From the NCBI RefSeq assembly GCF_022808855.1, contig NZ_JAKZLF010000017.1, forward strand, positions 33,145 through 97,144: 64,000 nt of DNA, read 5' to 3'. The translations under genes were made by a program, and so were the position numbers. The stretch is from Anaeromyxobacter soli. GTDB lineage: Bacteria; Myxococcota; Myxococcia; Myxococcales; Anaeromyxobacteraceae. Positions 25,149 through 32,169 of the stretch are shown here, piece after piece (position 1 is the stretch's first letter; the number at the start of each line of letters is the position of its first letter). Below the pieces are notes generated by a model. That model was not told where the DNA came from. It saw only the letters and a list, made by a program, of their open reading frames with translations, and searched no databases.

Positions 25149-25948
25149 CGTCCGCTCAGGACCATTCGCCCGTGCCCGTCATCGCCGCGATCGGCTACTT
25201 CTTCACCGGCCTCGTCATCCTGCTCGCGCTGCCGCTGCAGGTGCTGCTCTTCGCCGTCACGTTCCCGTTCGACCGGAACCGCGCGGTCGCGGGCCGCTTC
25301 TCGCGGCTCGTCGCCGTGGCCGTCACGCGGACGTTCCCGCCCTGGCGGCTGCGCATCGAGGGGCGCTGGCCGCGCGGGCGGCAGGCGTACGTGGTCGTCG
25401 CGAACCACCAGTCGATGCTGGACATCCTCATGCTCTCGAAGCTCCCTCGCGAGATGAAGTGGATCGCGAAGGAGTCGCTCTTCAAGGTGCCCTGGGTCGG
25501 CTGGATGTTCCGCCTCTCGGGCGACATCCCGGTCCGGCGCGGCGACTCGGAGAGCGGCGGCGAGGCGCTCGCGAAGGCGCGCCGCTACCTCGAGCGCGGC
25601 ATGAACGTGATGATCTTCCCGGAGGGGACGCGGAGCACGAGCGCGAAGCTCCTGCCCTTCAAGTCGGGCGCGTTCCGGCTCGCGATCGAGGCGGGGGTGC
25701 CGATCCTGCCGGTCGCGGTGCACGGTGCGGCGCAGGGCATGCCGAAGGGGAGCCCGTGGGTCCGGCCGTGCCGCGCCTATGCGCGCATCCTCGAGCCGGT
25801 CCCCACCGCCGGCCTGAGGCCCGAGGACGCGGGCCGGCTCAAGGACGAGGTGCGCCGCCGCATCGCCGCGGCGCTCCCTGCCGCGGACGTGGCGAACGGC
25901 GACGCGCCGGCGCGGTCCGTCGAGCCCGGAGCGCCGGCTCGGACGTGA
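25145..25948 (+). CDS. 1-acylglycerol-3-phosphate acyltransferase (PlsC-like)
   Basis: A 267-residue membrane-associated acyltransferase of phospholipid synthesis, expected to acylate lysophosphatidate. An N-terminal membrane helix (FFTGLVILLALPLQVLLFAV) precedes the catalytic NHQSMLD (NHx4D-type motif), then KWIAKESLFKVPWVGWMF, IPVRRGD, the glycerol-phosphate-binding FPEGTRS and VPILPVAVHGA, in the order known for PlsC. The length is typical. The GTG start overlaps the amidase stop, indicating translational coupling. The C-terminal 25 residues are variable. It could act on other lyso-lipids. Confidence 0.92.
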   Translation: MTSAQDHSPVPVIAAIGYFFTGLVILLALPLQVLLFAVTFPFDRNRAVAGRFSRLVAVAVTRTFPPWRLRIEGRWPRGRQAYVVVANHQSMLDILMLSKLPREMKWIAKESLFKVPWVGWMFRLSGDIPVRRGDSESGGEALAKARRYLERGMNVMIFPEGTRSTSAKLLPFKSGAFRLAIEAGVPILPVAVHGAAQGMPKGSPWVRPCRAYARILEPVPTAGLRPEDAGRLKDEVRRRIAAALPAADVANGDAPARSVEPGAPART

Positions 25949-25973
25949 CGGGCAGCTCGAGGGCGGTCGTGGC

Positions 25974-26029
25974 GCGCTCGCCCTTCGACAGGCTCGACTG
26001 CACGCACCGCTCGTGGTGAGCCTGTCGAA
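25974..26029. repeat. Dispersed inverted repeat containing TTCGACAGGCTC
   Basis: TTCGACAGGCTC (25984-25995) is inverted as GAGCCTGTCGAA (26018-26029), a perfect 12-bp arm pair with a 22-base spacer, in the gap between the acyltransferase and the LarA-like gene. The left flank CGCTCGCCCTTCGACAG recurs in the hairpin at 35146-35177 inside the hydrogenase operon, so it belongs to a repeat family. It could also form a terminator-like stem, but lacks a T-run. Confidence 0.65.
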
Positions 26030-26086
26030 CCACGGGCGGTCGGTCGCCATTGCGCCCGCTCGCGCCCGCGGACGTACAATGCCCCC

Positions 26087-27259
26087 GTGACCGTCCTCCT
26101 CGGCTACGGCACCCGCACCCTCGCGCTCCCGGACCTCCCCGGCGCGCGCGTGCTCCTCCCGCCCACTCCGCCCCCCGTGCCGGATCTCGAGGCGGCGATC
26201 GACGCAGCGCTCGCCCATCCCGTCGGCGCGCGTCCGCTCGCGACGGTCGCGACGGCGCGCACGCGCGTGGTGGTGATCGTGAGCGACGCCTCGCGCGACG
26301 AGCCGCGCGCGGAGCTCTTCGCGGCGGTTCGGCGCGCGCTCGGCGCGGTACCGGACGACCACCTCACGATCGCGGTGGCGAACGGGACGCACGGCCCCAA
26401 GCCGCTCGAGCGGCTCGGCCTGCCCGCCGCCGTCCTCGGCCGGCACCGGGTGGTGAACCACGACGCCCGCGACGACGCGTCGATGGTGGAGATGGGCCGG
26501 ACGAGCCGCGGGACGCGCATCCGGGTGAACCGCTGCGTCGCCGAGGCGGACCTCATCGTCTCGACGGGCCGCGTGAAGCCGCACTACTTCGCGGGCTGGG
26601 GCGGCGGCGCGAAGGGGATCTTCCCCGGGCTCGGCCACGACGTGGACATCCGCCAGAACCACCGGCTCAAGGCGGAGGAGACCTCGGCGCTCGGCCGCGC
26701 CGACGGGAACCCGTGCCGCGAGGATCTCGAGGAGGCGGTGCGGCGGATCGGTCGCGACACCTACCTCGTGAACGTCGTCGAGGCGGGCGGCACGATCGTG
26801 GGCGCGGTCGCGGGCGACGTCGTCTACGCCCACCGCGAGGGCGTCCGCCTCGCCCGGCCCTGGTGCGAGGTCGAGGCGCCGAAGGCGGACGTGGTGATCG
26901 TCTCCGCGCCGCTGCCGGTGTCGGGCTCGCTCTACCAGGCCTCGAAGCTCATCCCGCCCGCGGGGCTGCTGCTCCGCGAGGGCGGCGTGGTGATCGTGGC
27001 GGCGGAGTGCCCGGAGGGCACCGGTCCGCTGCAGGTCGTGAACGAGGGGATCTTCGAGCTCGGCGTGCGGCGCTACCTGCCCGCCGGCGCGACGGTGCTG
27101 CTCGTCTCCGGGATGGACGAGGCGACGGTGCGCGAGACGTACGCGACCTTCGCGCCCGACCTCGCGGCCGCGATCGCGAGCGCCCGCGAGCGCGTCGGAC
27201 GCGAGGCGACCGTCCTCGTGCTGCCGGACGCGGGCGACCTCGTGCCGCGGGCGGTGTGA
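26087..27259 (+). CDS. LarA-family (nickel-pincer) lactate racemase-like protein
   Basis: A 390-residue protein of the DUF2088/LarA family. LarA racemases use a nickel-pincer nucleotide bound to a lysine. Visible conserved parts are IVSDASRDEPRAELF, VANGTHGPKPLERL (His), VVNHDARDDASM (His), TGRVKPHYFAGWGGGAKGIF (His plus the Lys that carries the cofactor in LarA) and IRQNHRLKA. The GTG start is the only one that keeps the N-terminal strand. The larB, larC and larE genes that make the cofactor are not in this window. The substrate may be another alpha-hydroxy acid, since many family members are not lactate racemases. Confidence 0.82.
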   Translation: MTVLLGYGTRTLALPDLPGARVLLPPTPPPVPDLEAAIDAALAHPVGARPLATVATARTRVVVIVSDASRDEPRAELFAAVRRALGAVPDDHLTIAVANGTHGPKPLERLGLPAAVLGRHRVVNHDARDDASMVEMGRTSRGTRIRVNRCVAEADLIVSTGRVKPHYFAGWGGGAKGIFPGLGHDVDIRQNHRLKAEETSALGRADGNPCREDLEEAVRRIGRDTYLVNVVEAGGTIVGAVAGDVVYAHREGVRLARPWCEVEAPKADVVIVSAPLPVSGSLYQASKLIPPAGLLLREGGVVIVAAECPEGTGPLQVVNEGIFELGVRRYLPAGATVLLVSGMDEATVRETYATFAPDLAAAIASARERVGREATVLVLPDAGDLVPRAV

Positions 27260-27504
27260 GCGGCGCGCGCGTCGCCCGGTGAAGCCGAGCGTCGCCCCGG
27301 CGGCGCACCGCGGGCCTTCGTGCCACGCGCTTCATCGCCCCGCCATCGTGCGCACCGGACCACCGCACCGCATCGCGCCGGCGCGCTCCGAGCGCTCCCC
27401 AGGACGCGCGCCCCGCGGCGGGAGCCTGGACCCCTGGATGGGCTGATGACAGATCGCGGGCAGCCGCTGGACGTGCGCACGCGGCGACGTTATCGGCACC
27501 CGGG

Positions 27505-28425
27505 ATGAGCTCGCTGCGCTACCCCATCCGCGCGGTGTCGAGGCTGACCGGGATCTCGGTCGACACGCTGCGTGCGTGGGAGCGGCGCTACCGGGTGGTC
27601 GAGCCGCAGCGCGACGAGCGCGGGAGGCTCTACTCCGAGGAGGACGTGGAGCGGCTCCGGCTCCTCGCGCAGGCGGTCGGGCGCGGGCACGCGATCGGGC
27701 GCATCGCGGCGCTGCCTCTGGACGAGCTCCGCGCGCTGGTCGCCTCGGGAGGAGGCGAGCCGGAGCTCCTGCGCCCCGGAGCGCCGGTCGATCTCGCGAG
27801 CTTGCGGGCGGCGATCGAGCGCTTCGAGCCCGCCGCGTTCCGCCGCGAGCTCTCCCACCTCGCCGCGGTCCTCCCCGCTCACGCGCTCGCGCGCGACGTG
27901 GCCCTCCCGCTCCTGCGCGCCGTCGGCGAGGGGTGGCACGAGGGGCGGCTCTCCGTCACGCAGGAGCACCTCGTCTCCTCGGAGCTGCGGAGCCTGCTCG
28001 GCGCGCTCGTGCGGCTGCAGCCCATCCACGAGAACGCGCCCCGCCTCGTGCTCGCGACGCCCGAGGGCGAGCTGCACGAGCTCGGGACGCTCGCCGCCGC
28101 GCTCGTGGCCGCGATCGCGGGCCTCGGCGCGATCTACCTCGGACCGAGCCTCCCCGCCGCGGAGGTCGTCGCCGCGGCGCAGTACGCCGCCGCGCGCGTG
28201 GTCGTGCTCGGCCTCACCGGGGGTGCCTCGCCGCAGGCCCTCGAGGCCGTCGCCGCGGTCGCGCGCGAGCTGCCAGCGAGCGTGGAGGTGTGGGTCGGCG
28301 GGGCCGGGGCGGACGCCGCAGCGCAGGCCGGAGCGCCGCGCGTGCAGGCCATCGCGGACCTCGACGCCTTCGAGCGGGCGCTCGGGAGGGTGAGGGTGGG
28401 CGGGTCGCGCGGAGCGACTGACTGA
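27505..28425 (+). CDS. MerR-family regulator with cobalamin-binding domains (CarH/CarA-like)
   Basis: A 306-residue transcription factor. Residues 5-70 are a MerR winged helix (YPIRAVSRLTGISVDTLRAW then ERRYRVV). Residues 95-175 form the helical cap with W144-x9-E154-H155, the tryptophan/EH signature that contacts the adenosyl group in CarH. Residues 180-300 form a cobalamin Rossmann domain with E189-x-H191-x-x-G194, where the histidine can ligate cobalt. CarH proteins repress in the dark as adenosyl-B12 tetramers and fall apart in light. All B12 residues are present, so a light or B12 switch is likely. The target genes are not evident: the gene is convergent with hypB, 9 bases stop to stop. 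Confidence 0.88.
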   Translation: MSSLRYPIRAVSRLTGISVDTLRAWERRYRVVEPQRDERGRLYSEEDVERLRLLAQAVGRGHAIGRIAALPLDELRALVASGGGEPELLRPGAPVDLASLRAAIERFEPAAFRRELSHLAAVLPAHALARDVALPLLRAVGEGWHEGRLSVTQEHLVSSELRSLLGALVRLQPIHENAPRLVLATPEGELHELGTLAAALVAAIAGLGAIYLGPSLPAAEVVAAAQYAAARVVVLGLTGGASPQALEAVAAVARELPASVEVWVGGAGADAAAQAGAPRVQAIADLDAFERALGRVRVGGSRGATD

Positions 28426-28434
28426 GCGCGGCGC

Positions 28435-29301
28435 TCAGTCGTGGTCGTGCTTCCCGCCGCGGGCGTGCCCGTGGTGATCCGCGCTGCCGTGCTCGTGCTC
28501 GTGCCCGTCGTGGGAGTGGGCATGCGAGTGGCGCTCGTCACCGTGGGCGTGCTCGTGCGAATGCGCGTGCGAGTGCTCGTGGCCGTGGGCATGCGCGTCC
28601 GCGCCGCCGAGGCCGATCCCGTCGCGCAGCTCCTCGAGCCACGCCACCCACGCGTCCATCCCCTGGCCGGTGCGGGCGGAGACCTCGATCATCCGCGGCC
28701 GCGGCATCACGCGCGCGAGCGCGTCGTGGATCTTGGCGAGCTCGACGTCGAGGTGCGGGACGAGATCGCACTTCGTGAGCAGCACGAGGTCGGCGGCGTT
28801 GAACATCACCGGGTACTTGAGCGGCTTGTCCTCGCCCTCGGTGACGGAGAGCACCACCACGTTGGCCGCCTGGCCCAGGTCGTAGATGGCCGGGCAGACG
28901 AGGTTGCCGACGTTCTCGATGAAGAACATGTCGGTGTCGCGCCAGGGGAAGTCGTGGAGCGAGCGGTGCACGAGCTCGGCGTCCAGGTGGCAGGCCTGGC
29001 CGGTGGTGATGGCCTTCGAGGGGATGCCCGCCTTCTGGAGCCGGCGCGCGTCGTTGTCGGTCGCGAGATCGGCGGAGACGGCGCCGAGCCTCCAGCCCTT
29101 CGCGGCCGCGGCCTTCGCGGTCGCCTCGAGCACGGCGGTCTTGCCCGCGCCGGGCGAGCCCATGAGGTTCAGGGCGAGGACGCGCGCCTCGAGGAAGTGC
29201 TCGCGGTTGTGGCGCGCGGCGCGGTCGTTCCCGGCCAGGATCTTCTCGTGGAGCTCCACCGGGACGAGCTCGGTGTCGCCGCAGCCGCAGGTCGTGCACA
29301 T
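28435..29301 (-). CDS. hypB: Hydrogenase nickel-incorporation GTPase HypB with C-terminal His-rich tail
   Basis: A 288-residue GTPase that delivers Ni2+ to the hydrogenase large-subunit precursor together with HypA. The N-terminus MCTTCGCGD holds the high-affinity Ni site; the G domain shows Walker A GSPGAGKT (48-55), FIENVGNLVCPAIYDLG, the inter-subunit metal site around ACHLD, and TKCDL. Residues 237-288 contain 21 histidines in HxH-type spacing. In most HypBs with a nickel store, the His-rich part sits just after the N-terminal motif, so the C-terminal position is unusual. Last gene of the hydrogenase operon; its ATG overlaps the hypA stop (TGATG). Confidence 0.97.
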   Translation of the reverse strand: MCTTCGCGDTELVPVELHEKILAGNDRAARHNREHFLEARVLALNLMGSPGAGKTAVLEATAKAAAAKGWRLGAVSADLATDNDARRLQKAGIPSKAITTGQACHLDAELVHRSLHDFPWRDTDMFFIENVGNLVCPAIYDLGQAANVVVLSVTEGEDKPLKYPVMFNAADLVLLTKCDLVPHLDVELAKIHDALARVMPRPRMIEVSARTGQGMDAWVAWLEELRDGIGLGGADAHAHGHEHSHAHSHEHAHGDERHSHAHSHDGHEHEHGSADHHGHARGGKHDHD

Positions 29302-29645
29302 CAGGGGACCTCCATCTCGATGCCGTCGAGGGTCAGCGCGTCGGAGCCGTCGTCGAGCTTGCCGGGCGTGTCGCAGGCCGGGCAGCGCAGGATGGCGCCG
29401 CGCGCGATGGGCGTCCTGCAGCGCGGGCAGGACCAGCTCGCCGCGACGCGGGTGAGGGTGAGCGGGACGCCCGCGCAGATCGTGCCCGCGCGGAACGTCT
29501 CGTAGGCGGTCTGGAAGAGCTCGGGATCGACGCCCGAGAGCTCGCCCACGCGGACGGAGAGCTTGTGCACCGCGATCGCGTCGCGCTTCTTCGCCTCCGC
29601 CTCCACGCGGGTGACGAGCGCCTCGACGAGGGAGTACTCGTGCAT
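29301..29645 (-). CDS. hypA: Hydrogenase maturation nickel metallochaperone HypA
   Basis: A 114-residue zinc protein that binds Ni through the N-terminal MHEYS (His2) and passes it to the hydrogenase with HypB. The zinc site is formed by CPRC and CPAC pairs at about residues 73-92. VRVGELSGVDPELFQTAYET is the usual family core. The length is standard (113-117). It lies between hypE (8 bases) and hypB (overlap). Confidence 0.97.
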   Translation of the reverse strand: MHEYSLVEALVTRVEAEAKKRDAIAVHKLSVRVGELSGVDPELFQTAYETFRAGTICAGVPLTLTRVAASWSCPRCRTPIARGAILRCPACDTPGKLDDGSDALTLDGIEMEVP

Positions 29646-29652
29646 TCCGCGC

Positions 29653-30675
29653 CTAGCAGATCCGCGGGAGGAGCTCGCCCTCGGGCTCCGCGAGCATGCG
29701 CTTGCCGAACCCGGTGTCGAGGATGACCGCGCCGGGCCGCTCGCCGATGGCGGTGGCGATGACGATCGCCGAGGCGCCCAGCGGATGGGCCCGCAGCGCG
29801 GCGAGGACCTTGTCCGCCGAGCGCGCCCGCACGCCGATGACCGCCTTGCCCTCGTTCGCGACGAGGAGCGGGTCGATGCCGATCATCTCGCCCGCGGCGC
29901 GCACCTCGTCGCGCACCGGCAGCGCGGTCTCGTCGATGACGATGCCGACCTTGCCCTTCGCGGCCATCTCGTGGAGCACGCCCGCGACGCCGCCGCGGGT
30001 CGGGTCCTTCATCGCCACCACGTCCTCGCCGCCGGCGCGGAGCGCCTCGCGGACGAGCCCGTTGAGCGGCGCCACGTCGGAGCGGAGGTCGCCCTCGAGC
30101 CGCAGGTCGTGGCGGCGCGACATGATGGCCATGCCGTGGTCGCCGATGGTGCCGGTGACGATGACGAGGTCTCCGGCGCGCAGGCCCGCGTCGCTGACGA
30201 CGCGATCGGCGAGCGCGACGCCGGTCGTGTTGAGGACGATCCCGTCCACCTCGCCCTTGCCCATCACCTTGGTGTCGCCGGTGACGATGGGCGCGTTCGC
30301 CTCGCGCGCCGTCTCGCGCATCGAGGCCACGACGCGCTCCAGGTCGGCGCGCGGGAAGCCCTCCTCGAGCACCACCGCGCAGGTGAGGCCGAGCGGCTCG
30401 GTCGCGCCCATCATGGCGAGGTCGTTCACGGTGCCGGAGACGCTGAGCCGACCGATGTCGCCGCCCGGGAAGAAGATGGGGTGCACGACGTGGGAGTCGG
30501 TGGTGACGACGAGCCAGCGATCGCCGACGCGGATGGCCGCGCCGTCGTCGAGCGCCGAGAGGCCGATGCCGTCCACCGGGGAGGCGAGGGTGAGGAACAC
30601 GTCCTCGATGAGCTGGCGCATCGCGCGCCCGCCCGAGCCGTGCTTGAGCCCGATCTTCGCCTGGGGCTTCTCCAT
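29653..30675 (-). CDS. hypE: Hydrogenase maturation protein HypE
   Basis: A 340-residue enzyme that dehydrates a thiocarboxamide on its C-terminal cysteine to thiocyanate, giving the CN- ligands of the Fe site. The C-terminus PRIC ends in the required Cys. LKHGSGGRAMRQLIEDVFLT is the family N-terminus (ATP/AIR-synthase-like fold), DDGAAIRVGDRWLVVTTDSH lines the ATP site, and DPTRGGVAGVLHEMA is conserved. ATG directly abuts the hypD stop. It acts with HypF, which supplies the carbamoyl group. Confidence 0.97.
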   Translation of the reverse strand: MEKPQAKIGLKHGSGGRAMRQLIEDVFLTLASPVDGIGLSALDDGAAIRVGDRWLVVTTDSHVVHPIFFPGGDIGRLSVSGTVNDLAMMGATEPLGLTCAVVLEEGFPRADLERVVASMRETAREANAPIVTGDTKVMGKGEVDGIVLNTTGVALADRVVSDAGLRAGDLVIVTGTIGDHGMAIMSRRHDLRLEGDLRSDVAPLNGLVREALRAGGEDVVAMKDPTRGGVAGVLHEMAAKGKVGIVIDETALPVRDEVRAAGEMIGIDPLLVANEGKAVIGVRARSADKVLAALRAHPLGASAIVIATAIGERPGAVILDTGFGKRMLAEPEGELLPRIC

Positions 30676-31815
30676 CTAGGTCCCCACCTTCCTGAGATCC
30701 GGGACGCCGCCGTAGGTGTGCCAGATGCGGCACTGCCCCTCCGACGACACCATGCAGGCGCCCACCGGCGACTCGGGGACGCAGGCCCTGCCGAACAGCG
30801 CGCAGTCGCCCGGGTTCGCGAGGCCGAGCATGATCGAGCCGCAGATGCAGCCCTTCGCGGCCTCCTCGGCCTCCTCGTCGCGCACCGGCGAGGTGTCGAT
30901 GCGGAAGCGCTTGCGCGCGTCGAGGTGCGCGTACTCGGGCGTGAGGTCGAGGTTCCCATCGCGGACCTCGGCGATGCCGCGCCACCTGCCGGTCACCGGG
31001 CGGAACACCTTCCAGAGCGAGCGCTGCGCGGCGAGGTTGCCCTCCTTCGTCACGCAGCGCGGGTAGACGTTCGCGACCTCGGGCTTCCCGGCGCGCATGA
31101 GCTCGGTGAGCTTGAGGATCGCGGCGAGGATGTCGAGCGGCTCGAAGCCGGCGACCACCACCGGCTTGCCGGTGCGCGCGGCGAACGGCTCGAAGATGCC
31201 CCAGCCGGTGATGATGGCGGCGTGGCCCGCCGCGATGTAGCCCTCGATGTTCGTCTCCGGGCTCTCGGCGACGACGTTCATCGCGGCCGGGACGTACTTG
31301 TGCACCGACAGGATGGAGAAGTTCTTCGGCGGGTTCGCGAGCGCCACCGCCGCGGTGGCGACCGCCGTGGTCTCGAAGCCGGAGCCGAGGAAGACCACCT
31401 CGTCCGCGGGGTGCTTCTCGGCGAGCTCGAGCGCCTGGGACACGGAGTAGACGACGTCGACCTTGGCGCCCTCGGCCTGGGCGTCCGCGAGCGACCGCGC
31501 GGTCCCGGGTAGGCGCAGCATGTCACCGTAGGTGCACACGCGCGCGCCCTGGACCGCGAGCGCGACCGCCTCGTCCACCTCGGGGCCGTCGGTGACGCAG
31601 ACCGGGCAGCCCGGGCCCATGATGAGCTCGAGGTCCGGCGGCAGCACGGCGCGCAGGCCGAAGCGCGCGATGGCCTGCTCGTGACTGCCGCACACGTGCA
31701 TGACCGAGACGCGCCGCCCGAGCGCAGCGACCTCGTGCCCGATCGCCTCGGAGAGGGCGCGCGCGCGCACCGGGTCGCGGAACTTGAGCTCCTGGAAGAG
31801 ATCCTTCGCTGCCAT
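30676..31815 (-). CDS. hypD: Hydrogenase maturation protein HypD
   Basis: A 379-residue iron-sulfur scaffold on which Fe(CN)2CO is assembled with HypC. Family marks are VMHVCGSHEQAIARFGLR (catalytic Cys), LIMGPGCPVCVTDGPEVD (CxxC), LGSGFETTAVATA, AVIITGW-type GYIAAGHAAIITGWGIFEP, and the C-terminal [4Fe-4S] ligands in GCICGSIMLGLANPGDCALF and CMVSSEGQC. ATG 31815 is chosen because MAAKDLFQELKFRDP fits the family N-terminus; the frame reads further upstream through the hypC gene only as a shadow. Confidence 0.96.
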   Translation of the reverse strand: MAAKDLFQELKFRDPVRARALSEAIGHEVAALGRRVSVMHVCGSHEQAIARFGLRAVLPPDLELIMGPGCPVCVTDGPEVDEAVALAVQGARVCTYGDMLRLPGTARSLADAQAEGAKVDVVYSVSQALELAEKHPADEVVFLGSGFETTAVATAAVALANPPKNFSILSVHKYVPAAMNVVAESPETNIEGYIAAGHAAIITGWGIFEPFAARTGKPVVVAGFEPLDILAAILKLTELMRAGKPEVANVYPRCVTKEGNLAAQRSLWKVFRPVTGRWRGIAEVRDGNLDLTPEYAHLDARKRFRIDTSPVRDEEAEEAAKGCICGSIMLGLANPGDCALFGRACVPESPVGACMVSSEGQCRIWHTYGGVPDLRKVGT

Positions 31816-31865
31816 GGGGTCTCCACGCCACCGCGCGCTCGCCGGAGCGCCGCGCCGGCGGCTCG

Positions 31866-32153
31866 CTACTCCTTGTGCTTCGCCGCCGCGATCTCGCCCC
31901 GCACGTCGGCGGCCATGAGGTCCGCCTTCGCGCCGGAGACGTCGAGGATCTGGTCGAACAGCGCGAGCGTCTCCTGCACCTCGTCGGGCGGGATGCGCCG
32001 GATGGCGAAGCCGACGTGGTTCAGGACGTAGTCCCCGACCGACACCGGCTCGTCCACGATGTCGAGGCGGAGCTCCTTCCTCACGCCGAAGAAGTCCACC
32101 GTCGCGCTCATCCCGTCGATGGCGAGGACCTTCCCTGGAACGCCGAGGCACAT
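31866..32153 (-). CDS. hypC: HypC/HybG-family hydrogenase assembly chaperone
   Basis: A 95-residue chaperone with the processed N-terminus MCLGVPGKVLAIDG; Cys2 carries the Fe(CN)2CO unit with HypD and then docks on the large-subunit precursor. VSVGDYVLNHVGFAIRRIPP is the conserved barrel end. The tail is longer than in E. coli HypC and acidic/alanine-rich. It lies 16 bases after hypF and 50 bases before hypD. There is only one hypC-type gene here, so it probably serves the single hydrogenase. Confidence 0.97.
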   Translation of the reverse strand: MCLGVPGKVLAIDGMSATVDFFGVRKELRLDIVDEPVSVGDYVLNHVGFAIRRIPPDEVQETLALFDQILDVSGAKADLMAADVRGEIAAAKHKE

Positions 32154-32169
32154 GTGTTGGGCTCTCCGA

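Noticed and set aside
28441..28600. Tandem GTG-rich repeat that could be taken for a CRISPR or minisatellite
   Set aside because: It is the coding sequence of the histidine-rich tail of HypB; repeats follow His/Ser/Glu codons and there are no spacers.
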